Assembly: GCF_000812865.1 (NCBI RefSeq) | Contig: NZ_JSYL01000010.1 | Span: 1-64,000, forward strand | DNA length: 64,000 nt | Direction of reading: 5' to 3' | DNA from: Kaistella jeonii | Lineage (GTDB): Bacteria > Bacteroidota > Bacteroidia > Flavobacteriales > Weeksellaceae | Position numbers and translations under genes: made by a program | In this document: one piece after another, positions 1-7,382 of the stretch | How the letters are laid out: the number at the start of each line of letters is the position of its first letter | How positions within the stretch are numbered: the first letter of the stretch is position 1 | Notes under the pieces: model-generated | Told to the model about the DNA's origin: nothing | Seen by the model: only the letters and a program-made list of their open reading frames with translations | Database searches by the model: none

Positions 1-168
1 GAAAGATGGATTAGAGCTTTATCTGGGAATACAAAAATGGTTATTGAGATATCACAACAGAAGTCATCAAGGAATACAGCTTAAAAAACCACTGGAAAAG
101 TATAAATCAGCAGCATAAAAAACAATTAAGAAACAGCTAATTGTGGTCTAGAGAAATGAGGGTAGAAT
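1..168 (+). mobile_element. Right end of an IS3-type insertion sequence (cut by window start)
   Basis: The first 118 bases encode the C-terminus of a DDE transposase, followed by about 50 bp of non-coding element end. The right boundary is inferred, not seen as a clean inverted repeat. On the minus strand a DUF11-type protein reads normally down to about base 170 and then becomes unrelated sequence, so the element tip should lie at about 161-168. The left end and the target duplication are outside the window. Confidence 0.6.
2..118 (+). CDS. IS3-family transposase, C-terminal 38 residues (5' partial)
   Basis: The frame entering from the left edge gives 38 residues ending at TAA 116-118. The tail contains RYHNRSHQGIQ followed by P-x-x-x-Y, the usual end of the rve integrase core in IS3-type OrfB proteins (H-Q-x-x-x ... 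P-x-x-x-Y). The DDE catalytic residues would lie upstream, off the window, so activity cannot be judged. It sits at the junction of a disrupted surface-protein gene on the opposite strand. Family assignment rests only on this short tail. Confidence 0.65.
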   Translation, partial: KDGLELYLGIQKWLLRYHNRSHQGIQLKKPLEKYKSAA

Positions 169-602
169 ATATATTCGGTTTTACCATCTGTTTTAGTAAT
201 TGATAATTCTGCACGAAATTGTACTCGTGCATTTACACAATGCGCACCGTCATTGCCAGTAGCGGAGATCGAGGCAGAAATCAGAGTAGCAGCACCACTT
301 GTTTTATTAAAACTGTAAATAGCATCATTTGTATTTGAATTACCATATACAGCACCCGTAATAGTATCAGTGTACATTGCACCAAAACTACTTTCATTAC
401 CAGTTGCACCTATAAAAGTAACTGCACCTGAAGTAGGATTAATCGTAAATAAATTATCTGTGGTATTATCAACACCGTACAATAAACCATCTACTTTGTT
501 GTAGGCAATATCTAAAGGTTTAGGAGCACCACCGGTGAAATTAATCAAGGTAGCTACTTTTGTAGTAAGATTAATTTTGTAGAAATTGGCAGTTTCGTTT
601 GA
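126..602 (-). pseudogene. Truncated secreted DUF11-type surface protein interrupted by the IS
   Basis: The minus-strand frame is open from base 602 to 126 but has no ATG and no signal peptide; the first usable start would be TTG at 548. Residues such as NFYKINLTTK, DIAYNKVDGLLYGVD and LFTINPTSGAVTFIG are the repeating units seen in Bacteroidota secreted proteins that narrate values, usually followed by DUF11 repeats. The text AELSITKTDGKTEY is the start of a DUF11 repeat. It breaks off at about base 170 and the last 13-15 residues come from the IS end. The N-terminus is also missing, since an in-frame stop lies at 603-605. I read it as a fragment of a larger gene cut at both ends. It may be related to the DUF11 protein at 1403-3805. 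Confidence 0.7.
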
Positions 603-679
603 CTACATGAAATCTTAATTGCACCTCGCTATGATTGAGTAAACTGAATATAAAATTTTATAATTTGAAGGCTTTATAA

Positions 680-711
680 ATAAAGACCCTTTTTTTCAAA
701 AGGGTCTTTAT
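680..711 (-). terminator. Hairpin downstream of the 791-1327 gene
   Basis: AAAGACCCT and AGGGTCTTT pair across an 8-10 base loop, about 80 bp after the stop codon of the upstream minus-strand gene. The following tract is TTTATAAA, a weak U-run. It is probably the transcription terminator of the secreted-protein cluster. Confidence 0.6.
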
Positions 712-790
712 AGTCTAGGATAAAAAGTATAATCCCATATTATGGACGGAATTAAAATTAACTTATAAATTTAATTTATAAATTCATTTT

Positions 791-1327
791 TTATGGTTTC
801 CAATAACTCCATTTGCTGCCATTGTAAACGGCAAGTCTTTTTGCGCCAGTTTTATTTACATAAACCATCATTCCTGGGGAAGGACTTGGAATATCCGACA
901 CTTTATTAACTTGTGGTAAAACCATCGCTTTAGTTGAAGATTCTAAAACTAAAACACCATCTGCACTGGAACTTCTGGCGCCAATAATAGATTTTGAAGT
1001 GGTTTCAACGACAGATGTTGGCTGGATAGTCAGAGCCGCAGTAACATTTGCATCTTGTCCACTTAAATCAACCCAACTTGTTCCGTTGGAAAATTTAACT
1101 CTTGCTGCAGTTGCTGTACTTGCATCTAACAAAATTGTTCCCTGAGTGATTGGCGCAGGAGCAGGAAGAGTTCTTACGTAAGGTAAAATCAAACCTTTGT
1201 TTCCCAGCGCAAATTCTAGTAAAACGGATGTTTTTACCGATGCAGTACCTATTGCATCACCAATAATTACTTGCGCGTTTCCCAAGGTGAATCCTGTTAA
1301 AAGTATTGCTGATATTAATTTTTTCAT
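791..1327 (-). CDS. Secreted hypothetical protein with GMMVY/W C-terminal module
   Basis: A 178-residue product starting MKKLISAILLTGFTLGNAQ, a clear signal peptide with a probable cut after NAQ. An upstream in-frame ATG at 1363 would put 12 extra residues before the signal peptide, so I chose the ATG at 1325-1327. The C-terminus has the pattern VLESSTK-x-MVLPQV ... SPGMMVYV ... KRLAVYNGSKW. The same pattern ends the 800-residue neighbour (VLESNTKGFVITRM ... EGMMVYD ... CLKLYDGTGW). I know this tail from many secreted Flavobacteriia proteins but not its function. It lies 75 bp downstream of that neighbour with a hairpin between. There is no T9SS sorting domain of the usual type. Confidence 0.75.
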   Translation of the reverse strand: MKKLISAILLTGFTLGNAQVIIGDAIGTASVKTSVLLEFALGNKGLILPYVRTLPAPAPITQGTILLDASTATAARVKFSNGTSWVDLSGQDANVTAALTIQPTSVVETTSKSIIGARSSSADGVLVLESSTKAMVLPQVNKVSDIPSPSPGMMVYVNKTGAKRLAVYNGSKWSYWKP

Positions 1328-1356
1328 TTTATTATATTTTTTAATTATTAAAATAT

Positions 1357-1388
1357 GGAGCATCTTTATGTTGAAATAAAAATGCTCC
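1357..1388 (-). terminator. Hairpin between two secreted-protein genes
   Basis: GGAGCAT and ATGCTCC arms, extended by TTTA/TAAA, form a stem in the 75-bp gap after the stop at 1403. The downstream tract is AT-rich but not a pure T-run, so it may terminate partially or act as a processing hairpin. Confidence 0.5.
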
Positions 1389-1402
1389 TATTTTAGTTAT
1401 GT

Positions 1403-3805
1403 TTATGGACAAGCTGGAGTGTTAAAACAGCTCCAACCAGTTCCGTCATACAATTTTAAACATTTCGCAAAAGTATCATAAACCATCATTCCCTCCTGTG
1501 GATTGGTAATTTTACTAATGTGGTTTGCGGGAACCGGTATAATCGGATCACTTGTCATTCTGGTAATTACAAAACCTTTGGTATTGGATTCTAACACTGT
1601 ATGTGCAGATTTTCTAATCATTGGCCAATCAGTGTTTGTACCTCCAGCTCTTTGTAGCAAAGTGATGCCTTGTTTCGTAGGTACGCCGGCATTTGTAGTA
1701 TCTGGATCTTCATAACATGCAAGAGTAACCACTACAATATTATTGGTCTTAATATTATTACAAGAACCACCGATTCCATTATTTGCACATTCGTAATAAG
1801 GATTTGTAGGCGGAATAGTGATATTAGGGTTTGTTGCATCTGGATCAGTAACATCGTTGGTACGTAATATCGCAGCTTCTACAATTTGATTACCTGTTGT
1901 AGCTAGATTAGTAACAGTTACCGTGATGATGTAGGTGATTTCGCACCCATTTGGAAGATTAAGATTTGAGGTATAAGTATTAGTACCCGCGTTATAACTC
2001 ATTGCTAAGCTTTCGCTTCCACATCCATTATTAATAAACTGAATATTTTGTGGAGATAAACCAGTAGGAATTTTAAATAAGAATGGAGCACCTGTTACAT
2101 CGCTTGTCCCACCATTTTTCACTTTTACGGTGTAAGCGATCTGTTCTCCTACTAAAGCATTTGTTCTATCGGGAGTGATAGAAGAAACCATTAAATCAGC
2201 ACTTTTCACCATTACACTTGTAGTCACAGTAGTTTCTTCAGCCTTAATAAAGGTCCACGTATCAATTGATTTAACATCTCCAAACAGTCCGCTGGTACCG
2301 CTTCCTCCCACACCCCATTTGTGTCCATTGGTATTACTACTTATTCCAGTACTATTTGCCGGTGGCAAATGGCTATTATTTTTAGGGGACGAATTTGAAC
2401 CATTGGTTACATTAGGAATATCAATGTCATTCCAGTAAACAATATCTGAAACGACTTGAACTACTGGAGTTGGTAAACTTAACTGAGTATGATCAAGAAG
2501 TTCTACAATAGTTCCGAAGCGGTTGTACTCCATATCAAAATAAGGAAAGTGGACTTCCGCCTGTTGTAGACGGATTGTAATTTTAACTGGAAATGTTCCA
2601 ACTGGTGACTGTGTTCCGCCTCCATCTTTGCCATCCCAAAAAATTTGATTGGCTCCTGCTGCAGAAGATCCTACAAGTACGCGCGTTACAAAACTAGGAT
2701 TTGCGGGCGTACCTTCGATAGCGATACTATAATTGCCCTGTACATCTGCATTGAATTTTATATAGCCACCTTTTTTACTTATTTGCCCAGTAGTACCCTC
2801 AACTCCAACAATTGAAACACCTGTGACCTGGGGAGTTTTTACAGCATCTTTTAGCCATGTAGTAGAACCCGGAACTGCACCCACAGATGAGGACGGGAGA
2901 TCAGCACTCGGCAGGGTATAGAACATTTTATGAGTTATATTTTTAGCAGTATCTGCGCTATTTGGATTTTGTACTTTACCCGCTAAAAAACCAGATGTGG
3001 AGCCATTTAAGCTTTTATAAACAGGATCCTGTGTAGTAGCATCGATAAAACCGTTATTATTTACAAAAAATGTAAAATAAATCCCATTATTGCCATTATT
3101 ATTTACACGATAAGTGTAGCCGTCTTTAGTTAGCGCATATAATTTTCCATAAAAACCGTCGCTACTAACATTACTTAGTCCATTACTAAGGTTTAATACG
3201 TTTGTATAAACTCTACCCGGGATAAAAGCAGTACTTCCCACGCTGATAACCGAAACATCCCATGCCATAATTGACACATCATTACCTTGAGACCAGGACG
3301 CATTTGCCTTAACAGTTGTACTGGGGTCGTTTGTTCCTCTAGCTACGAATTCTACCCGATAAATCCCTGCACCGTTGGCTGGAACCTGGTAATAAATAGG
3401 GATATATCTTCCTCCTGAAGCTGATCCAGACAACTGGGGTCCAGCTATTTCTGCAGTCCTGTTTGGTATTTGACCTGCAATGGTATTATCGTTAACCTTT
3501 AGACTACCATCGGGTGCAAACAATCTAATTCTAGAATTTCCTCCAGAATTTTGCGCACTGGATGCTAATGCAATTCGTTCACCGACCTTTGCATAGACAT
3601 AATGGACTCCCTCATTAGGAAATGGCCAGTTTTCCGTTGGGGTTAAACTTGATCGGAGATAAGCACGTAAGCCTACCGCACCACTTGGATAAAGATCTTT
3701 TGAGCCGTCTGCAAATAGAGAATTACTACAGAGGATTGTGGCAAAAACTAGTAATATGCGAAACATACGTACCTGTTTTTGCAATGAATAAATTATTAAT
3801 TTCAT
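1403..3805 (-). CDS. Large secreted DUF11 repeat protein
   Basis: An 800-residue secreted protein. The start is ATG 3805 (MKLIIYSLQK) or the internal ATG 13 codons later (MFRILLVFATILCSNSLFA), which gives a cleaner signal peptide; I keep the longer form. The middle has an Ig/FlgD-like stretch (IFWDGKDGGG-x-x-SPVGTFPVKI) at about 390-410. A single DUF11 domain follows at about 555-660 (SADLMVSSITPDRTNALVGEQIAYTVKVKN ... LPNGCEITYIITVTV), which is a beta-sandwich adhesin-like fold. The last 60 residues carry the GMMVYD ... LYDGTGW tail shared with the next gene. It is likely exposed at or beyond the outer membrane. No enzymatic motif is seen. The truncated gene at 126-602 also holds the beginning of a DUF11 unit, so the locus probably once encoded several such proteins. 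Confidence 0.75.
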   Translation of the reverse strand: MKLIIYSLQKQVRMFRILLVFATILCSNSLFADGSKDLYPSGAVGLRAYLRSSLTPTENWPFPNEGVHYVYAKVGERIALASSAQNSGGNSRIRLFAPDGSLKVNDNTIAGQIPNRTAEIAGPQLSGSASGGRYIPIYYQVPANGAGIYRVEFVARGTNDPSTTVKANASWSQGNDVSIMAWDVSVISVGSTAFIPGRVYTNVLNLSNGLSNVSSDGFYGKLYALTKDGYTYRVNNNGNNGIYFTFFVNNNGFIDATTQDPVYKSLNGSTSGFLAGKVQNPNSADTAKNITHKMFYTLPSADLPSSSVGAVPGSTTWLKDAVKTPQVTGVSIVGVEGTTGQISKKGGYIKFNADVQGNYSIAIEGTPANPSFVTRVLVGSSAAGANQIFWDGKDGGGTQSPVGTFPVKITIRLQQAEVHFPYFDMEYNRFGTIVELLDHTQLSLPTPVVQVVSDIVYWNDIDIPNVTNGSNSSPKNNSHLPPANSTGISSNTNGHKWGVGGSGTSGLFGDVKSIDTWTFIKAEETTVTTSVMVKSADLMVSSITPDRTNALVGEQIAYTVKVKNGGTSDVTGAPFLFKIPTGLSPQNIQFINNGCGSESLAMSYNAGTNTYTSNLNLPNGCEITYIITVTVTNLATTGNQIVEAAILRTNDVTDPDATNPNITIPPTNPYYECANNGIGGSCNNIKTNNIVVVTLACYEDPDTTNAGVPTKQGITLLQRAGGTNTDWPMIRKSAHTVLESNTKGFVITRMTSDPIIPVPANHISKITNPQEGMMVYDTFAKCLKLYDGTGWSCFNTPACP

Positions 3806-3910
3806 TATATTTGTGTTTAATGTTCTAATGTTTTTAATATCATGAAGAATTATTCTAAGGAACTTGGTTCCATAGATATAATCTGATATAAGAATAAAAT
3901 GATTTTTTTC

Positions 3911-4501
3911 TTAACAAAAAGGAGGAGGTCGGGAAAATAAGAATTGTGAAAGTGCTGCAGTTTTAGAAAATTCTGCAGTATAAATATTAATTAAATATAA
4001 CAATACTGGAATACTGAGCGCTGTATGATGGTACACAATAACATTCTTCGCAAAAAAAACAGGATTGATTATAGAATTTCTTGTATTTGAAAAACTACCA
4101 GCACCAAAGTTTTGATTTGATGTTGAACTTTTAAATACGAATTTGGGTTTGGATAATTTTGGAAGATTTTCAGCTTGCTTTCTAGACTCTTTCTTAGCAA
4201 TTGGTATTTCCTTCTTGATTTTGGAATCTGTGATGTTTTTAGAATCTTTTGCTTCAAGCGGCGCTTTTATCTTTACAATGGAAGCGTTAGTAACATCTTC
4301 TGTTCCGAAAACAACTGCATTTTCAGTAACATAAATTATTGCCTGTTGATCTTGCTGCGGAACATCAACTTTTAATGCAGACGCACTAAAAAACGAGGAG
4401 ATGCACAGAAGAGGCAACAGAATCAAATTAAAAAAAACAGAATTAAATCCTCTTTTTTTAACTGTTGATCGTGTTGCTCTAAAGAATAAATTTTCTTTCA
4501 A
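3911..4501 (-). CDS. Hypothetical exported protein with TTG start
   Basis: A 196-residue product. No ATG lies in frame between the upstream stop (TGA, near 4531) and the signal-like hydrophobic segment (FNLILLPLLCISSFFSASA, about residues 24-42). The only sensible start is TTG at 4499-4501, just inside the transcript predicted from the promoter at 4533-4561. The centre is Lys/Glu/Ser-rich (KIKKEIPIAKKESRKQAE) and low in complexity. A second hydrophobic stretch (IPVLLYLINIYTAEF) lies near the C-terminus, which ends RPPPFC. I do not recognise a family. It is the first gene of the secreted-protein cluster, 105 bp ahead of the DUF11 protein. Confidence 0.55.
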   Translation of the reverse strand: MKENLFFRATRSTVKKRGFNSVFFNLILLPLLCISSFFSASALKVDVPQQDQQAIIYVTENAVVFGTEDVTNASIVKIKAPLEAKDSKNITDSKIKKEIPIAKKESRKQAENLPKLSKPKFVFKSSTSNQNFGAGSFSNTRNSIINPVFFAKNVIVYHHTALSIPVLLYLINIYTAEFSKTAALSQFLFSRPPPFC

Positions 4502-4532
4502 GCTTGTGTTTGTGTTTTGTGTTTTTTCAGAT

Positions 4533-4561
4533 CAAATCTAAAAGAAATAATCTTCCACAAA
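4533..4561 (-). promoter_or_regulatory. Promoter for the 3911-4501 gene
   Basis: On the minus strand the -7 element is TAGATTTG (4540-4533) and a TTTG lies 17 bp upstream (4561-4558). This matches the Bacteroidota primary-sigma consensus TTTG-N17-20-TAnnTTTG. Transcription would begin about 4525-4529, leaving a leader of about 25 nt before TTG 4501. Confidence 0.6.
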
Positions 4562-4902
4562 AATAATAAATAAAAAATAATTCAATCTATAAATTAGATT
4601 AAAGTAGAAATTTTATAATATAAAGGGTTAAAACACCCTTTGTCATTACTATAAAAATACCTAAAAACGTAAAAAGAAATTACGAATTATTAATTAATAA
4701 ATTATTATTACTTTATCATTGATAATAAAATTATTTCAAAATTACAACTTGTAGTTAAAATTACTATTATGATAATATTTTCTGCATTTAAATTATAATC
4801 AATTTATTTATCAAACGGATGTTAATTTTTGTTAAATATAATTTAGAATTTTAAATCAGTCCTTTAAAATATTACCACCGAATTGATGAATAGTTTATAA
4901 AA
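4562..4902. other. Gene-free AT-rich stretch
   Basis: About 340 bp between the promoter above and the rplL terminator. It holds only homopolymeric AT sequence and a small hairpin at about 4622-4641 (AAGGGT/ACCCTT). I see no open frame, RNA gene or clear promoter. In most relatives rpoB would be expected directly after rplL, so this stretch marks the break point of that gene order. Confidence 0.5.
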
Positions 4903-4930
4903 AAAGCCGCTTCCTTCAGGAAACGGCTTT
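4903..4930 (-). terminator. Terminator of the rplK-rplL operon
   Basis: AAAGCCG and CGGCTTT arms with a GTTTCCTGAAGGAAGC core form a strong stem, followed on the minus strand by seven T residues. It begins 20 bp after the rplL stop codon, so transcription ends here instead of running into rpoB. Confidence 0.85.
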
Positions 4931-4950
4931 ATAATAAGGTTGTGGGAGAA

Positions 4951-5316
4951 TTATTTTACTTCTACTTCTGCACCTGCATCTTCTAATTGTTTTTTCAAAG
5001 CTTCAGCTTCGTCTTTAGAAATACCTTCTTTGATAGCAGTCGGAGCTGTATCTACCATATCTTTAGCTTCTTTCAAACCTGCACCAGTTAAATCTTTAAC
5101 TAATTTTACAACTGCTAATTTAGAAGCACCTGCAGCTTTCAAGATAACATCGAATTCTGTTTTTTCTTCTACCGCTTCTGCAGCACCACCACCAGCAGCA
5201 ACAGCTACAGCAGCTGGTTCGATTCCGTACTCATCCTTAAGGATAGTAGCTAATTCATTTACATCTTTAACGGTTAAGTTTACAAGCGTTTCCGCTAATT
5301 TTTTTAAATCTGACAT
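4951..5316 (-). CDS. rplL: 50S ribosomal protein L7/L12
   Basis: A 121-residue protein of normal length. L12 forms the dimeric ribosomal stalk on L10 that recruits and activates translational GTPases such as EF-Tu and EF-G. The N-terminal dimerisation helices (about 1-32) are followed by a short Ala/Gly/Glu hinge ([21 protein letters not shown]). The C-terminal domain has the typical [17 protein letters not shown] motif with Lys and Gly residues that contact the factors. It is last in the rplK-A-J-L operon, 54 bp after rplJ, and ends in a strong terminator. Confidence 0.97.
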   Translation of the reverse strand: MSDLKKLAETLVNLTVKDVNELATILKDEYGIEPAAVAVAAGGGAAEAVEEKTEFDVILKAAGASKLAVVKLVKDLTGAGLKEAKDMVDTAPTAIKEGISKDEAEALKKQLEDAGAEVEVK

Positions 5317-5370
5317 TTTGATAATGTTTTAATTGTTGAACGATTTATTTTGATTTGTTTTTGAGTCTAA

Positions 5371-6006
5371 TTACTCTGCACTTGGTGCATCTGTAGCTTC
5401 ACTGCTTGCTTCTGGAGCAACTTCTGTAGCTGGAGTTTCTTCTGCTTTTACCTCTTCTTTAACTTCTGCAACCGGTGCAGCTTCTTCTACAACTGGAGCA
5501 GCTTCTTCAGCGTTTCCTGTAGCTTCATCTTTATTCTGAAGGGCAGAAAGTATATTTCTAAGCGGAGATTGTAGCAATGTGATGATTTCGCCAATCATTT
5601 CTTCTCTAGACTTGATGTTAACCAAAGTTCCTAGATTTTCGTCACCTACATAGAATGTATCTTGCAAATAAGCAGATTTCAAAGCAGGAAATTCAGCTTT
5701 TTTTCTGAATGTCTGAATCAACTTAGCCGGAGCGTTTGCAGTTTCAGAGATCATCAAAGCAGTGTTTCCTTTGAAAGATTGGAACATTTCTGAGTAATCT
5801 ACATCACCTTCCATTTGTTCCATTGCTTTTTGCAACAGGGTGTTTTTTACAACTTTCAGTGTAATATTTTGCTTAAATGCTTGTCTTCTGAAATCTGAAG
5901 TCGCAGCAGCATTCATTCCTTCAAGGTTTGCAACATAGACTACTTTCGCGTCCTGTAACATTCCTTTTATATCTTGTATTACTAATACTTTATCTTCTTT
6001 TGTCAT
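5371..6006 (-). CDS. rplJ: 50S ribosomal protein L10, with long acidic tail
   Basis: L10 anchors L12 dimers to the ribosome. The first 165 residues or so are standard, with the rRNA-binding N-domain (KNTLLQKAME) and the helical region that binds L12. At 211 residues it is about 40 longer than usual. The extra C-terminus is an Ala/Glu/Pro/Val repeat (EEAAPVVEEAAPVAEVKEEV ...) with acidic charge, probably disordered. Such tails occur in some Bacteroidota L10 proteins as far as I recall, but their role is not known to me. It starts 13 bp after rplA. Confidence 0.96.
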   Translation of the reverse strand: MTKEDKVLVIQDIKGMLQDAKVVYVANLEGMNAAATSDFRRQAFKQNITLKVVKNTLLQKAMEQMEGDVDYSEMFQSFKGNTALMISETANAPAKLIQTFRKKAEFPALKSAYLQDTFYVGDENLGTLVNIKSREEMIGEIITLLQSPLRNILSALQNKDEATGNAEEAAPVVEEAAPVAEVKEEVKAEETPATEVAPEASSEATDAPSAE

Positions 6007-6019
6007 TGTTCTTCAGATT

Positions 6020-6712
6020 TTAGTTTACAGATTTAGTATCAATTGCAATACCTGGACTCATGGTAGAAGACAAATAAATGCTTTTCACATAAACACCTTT
6101 AGAGGCAGTTGGTTTCAATTTGAGTAAAGTCTGAATTAATTCAGCAGCATTTTCTCTGATTTTAGCAGCATCAAAAGATACTTTACCAATCCCAGCGTGA
6201 ATGATACCATATTTGTCAACTTTAAAATCAATTTTACCAGCTTTTACTTCAGCTACCGCTTTACCGATATCCATAGTTACTGTACCTGATTTTGGATTTG
6301 GCATCAAACCTCTTGGTCCTAATACTCTACCCAATGGACCTAACTTACCCATTACTGCAGGCATTGTTACGATCACATCAACATCAGTCCAACCGTCTTT
6401 AATTTTCTGTAAATATTCGTCAAGACCTACGTAATCTGCACCTGCTGCTGTAGCTTCCGCTTCTTTGTCAGGAGTTACCAATGCCAAAACTTTTACATCT
6501 TTACCAGTACCGTGTGGAAGAGAAACTACGCCTCTTACCATTTGGTTGGCTTTTCTAGGATCAACACCTAATCTCACTGCTAAGTCAACAGAAGCGTCGA
6601 ATTTTGCAGTATTTACTTCTTTTACCAAAGCCGAAGCTTCGTCAAGAGTGTAAACTTTATTTTTTTCTAATTTGCTTAAAGCTTCTTTTTGCTTTTTTGT
6701 CAATTTTGCCAT
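6020..6712 (-). CDS. rplA: 50S ribosomal protein L1
   Basis: A 230-residue L1, the mobile stalk protein near the E site, which helps release deacylated tRNA. The family signature [28 protein letters not shown] is split across about residues 115-142 and matches the conserved [20 protein letters not shown] motif. In other bacteria L1 also represses its own operon by binding an mRNA leader. Only 11 bp separate it from rplK, so the two are co-transcribed. Confidence 0.97.
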   Translation of the reverse strand: MAKLTKKQKEALSKLEKNKVYTLDEASALVKEVNTAKFDASVDLAVRLGVDPRKANQMVRGVVSLPHGTGKDVKVLALVTPDKEAEATAAGADYVGLDEYLQKIKDGWTDVDVIVTMPAVMGKLGPLGRVLGPRGLMPNPKSGTVTMDIGKAVAEVKAGKIDFKVDKYGIIHAGIGKVSFDAAKIRENAAELIQTLLKLKPTASKGVYVKSIYLSSTMSPGIAIDTKSVN

Positions 6713-6723
6713 ATCTATAAGTT

Positions 6724-7167
6724 TTAAGCGTTAGTTGGTTTAGTTCCTGTTACTCTTAATCCCATAGATCTTGCAGTTCCGGCAACCATTGTAAGTGCGC
6801 CATCCATTGTAAAGCAATTAAGATCTACCATTTTGTCTTCAGCAATTTTTTTAACCTGATCCCAAGATACAGAACCTACTTTGATTCGGTTTGGCTCTCC
6901 TGAACCTTTTTTCTGCTTAGAAGCATCTAAAAGTTGGATTGCAGCTGGTGGAGTTTTAATAACGAATTCAAATGATTTGTCTTCGAATACTGTAATTACT
7001 ACAGGTAAAACTTGTCCCGGCTTGTCTTGAGTTCTTCCGTTAAATTGCTTACAAAACTCCATAATATTCACCCCTGCAGAACCCAAAGCTGGACCTACTG
7101 GTGGAGATGGGTTTGCTGCTCCTCCTTTTACTTGGAGCTTAACCATTTTAAAGACTTTTTTAGCCAT
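6724..7167 (-). CDS. rplK: 50S ribosomal protein L11
   Basis: A 147-residue L11 that binds the GTPase-associated region of 23S rRNA and takes part in factor binding and the stringent response. The N-terminal [19 protein letters not shown] motif and the C-terminal RNA-binding helices ([10 protein letters not shown]) are intact. It is the first gene of the rplKAJL operon and has its own promoter at 7262-7292. In the usual order nusG would lie immediately upstream, but a secreted esterase gene has been placed between. Confidence 0.97.
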   Translation of the reverse strand: MAKKVFKMVKLQVKGGAANPSPPVGPALGSAGVNIMEFCKQFNGRTQDKPGQVLPVVITVFEDKSFEFVIKTPPAAIQLLDASKQKKGSGEPNRIKVGSVSWDQVKKIAEDKMVDLNCFTMDGALTMVAGTARSMGLRVTGTKPTNA

Positions 7168-7261
7168 TGTTATTTTTTAATAAAATTAATAATTTATGAA
7201 TGTGGAAGCATTTATAAATCTGCAAAGGTTGTTTCATCCAACTACTTTACATTTCGGACTG

Positions 7262-7292
7262 CAAAATTAAGAATATTTTTTGATTACACAAG
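7262..7292 (-). promoter_or_regulatory. Promoter of rplKAJL
   Basis: A -7 element TAATTTTG (7269-7262) matches TAnnTTTG, and a CTTG lies exactly 19 bp upstream (7292-7289). The resulting leader is about 90 nt long, room for ribosomal-protein autoregulation, though I could not assign a specific L1-type fold. The promoter lies after the esterase terminator, so rplK is transcribed independently of it. Confidence 0.6.
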
Positions 7293-7334
7293 AGGTAATT
7301 GCTTGATTTTTAGAAAGAATTTGCATCAATTAAA

Positions 7335-7362
7335 AAAGCCACTCTTTTTAAAAAGTGGCTTT
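7335..7362 (-). terminator. Terminator of the secreted esterase gene
   Basis: AAAGCCACT/AGTGGCTTT stem followed on the minus strand by TTTTTTA, 20 bp after the stop codon at 7383. It separates the esterase transcript from rplK. Confidence 0.85.
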
Positions 7363-7382
7363 CGGTTATTTATTACTTATTT

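Noticed and set aside
1403-3805. T9SS sorting domain in the DUF11 protein
   Set aside because: The C-terminus is the GMMVY/W module and lacks the N-P-x ... G-x-Y-x-x-x-I ... K pattern seen in the esterase.
4940-5332. 130-codon plus-strand frame across rplL
   Set aside because: A mirror of the Ala/Glu-rich rplL codons; rplL is certain on the other strand.
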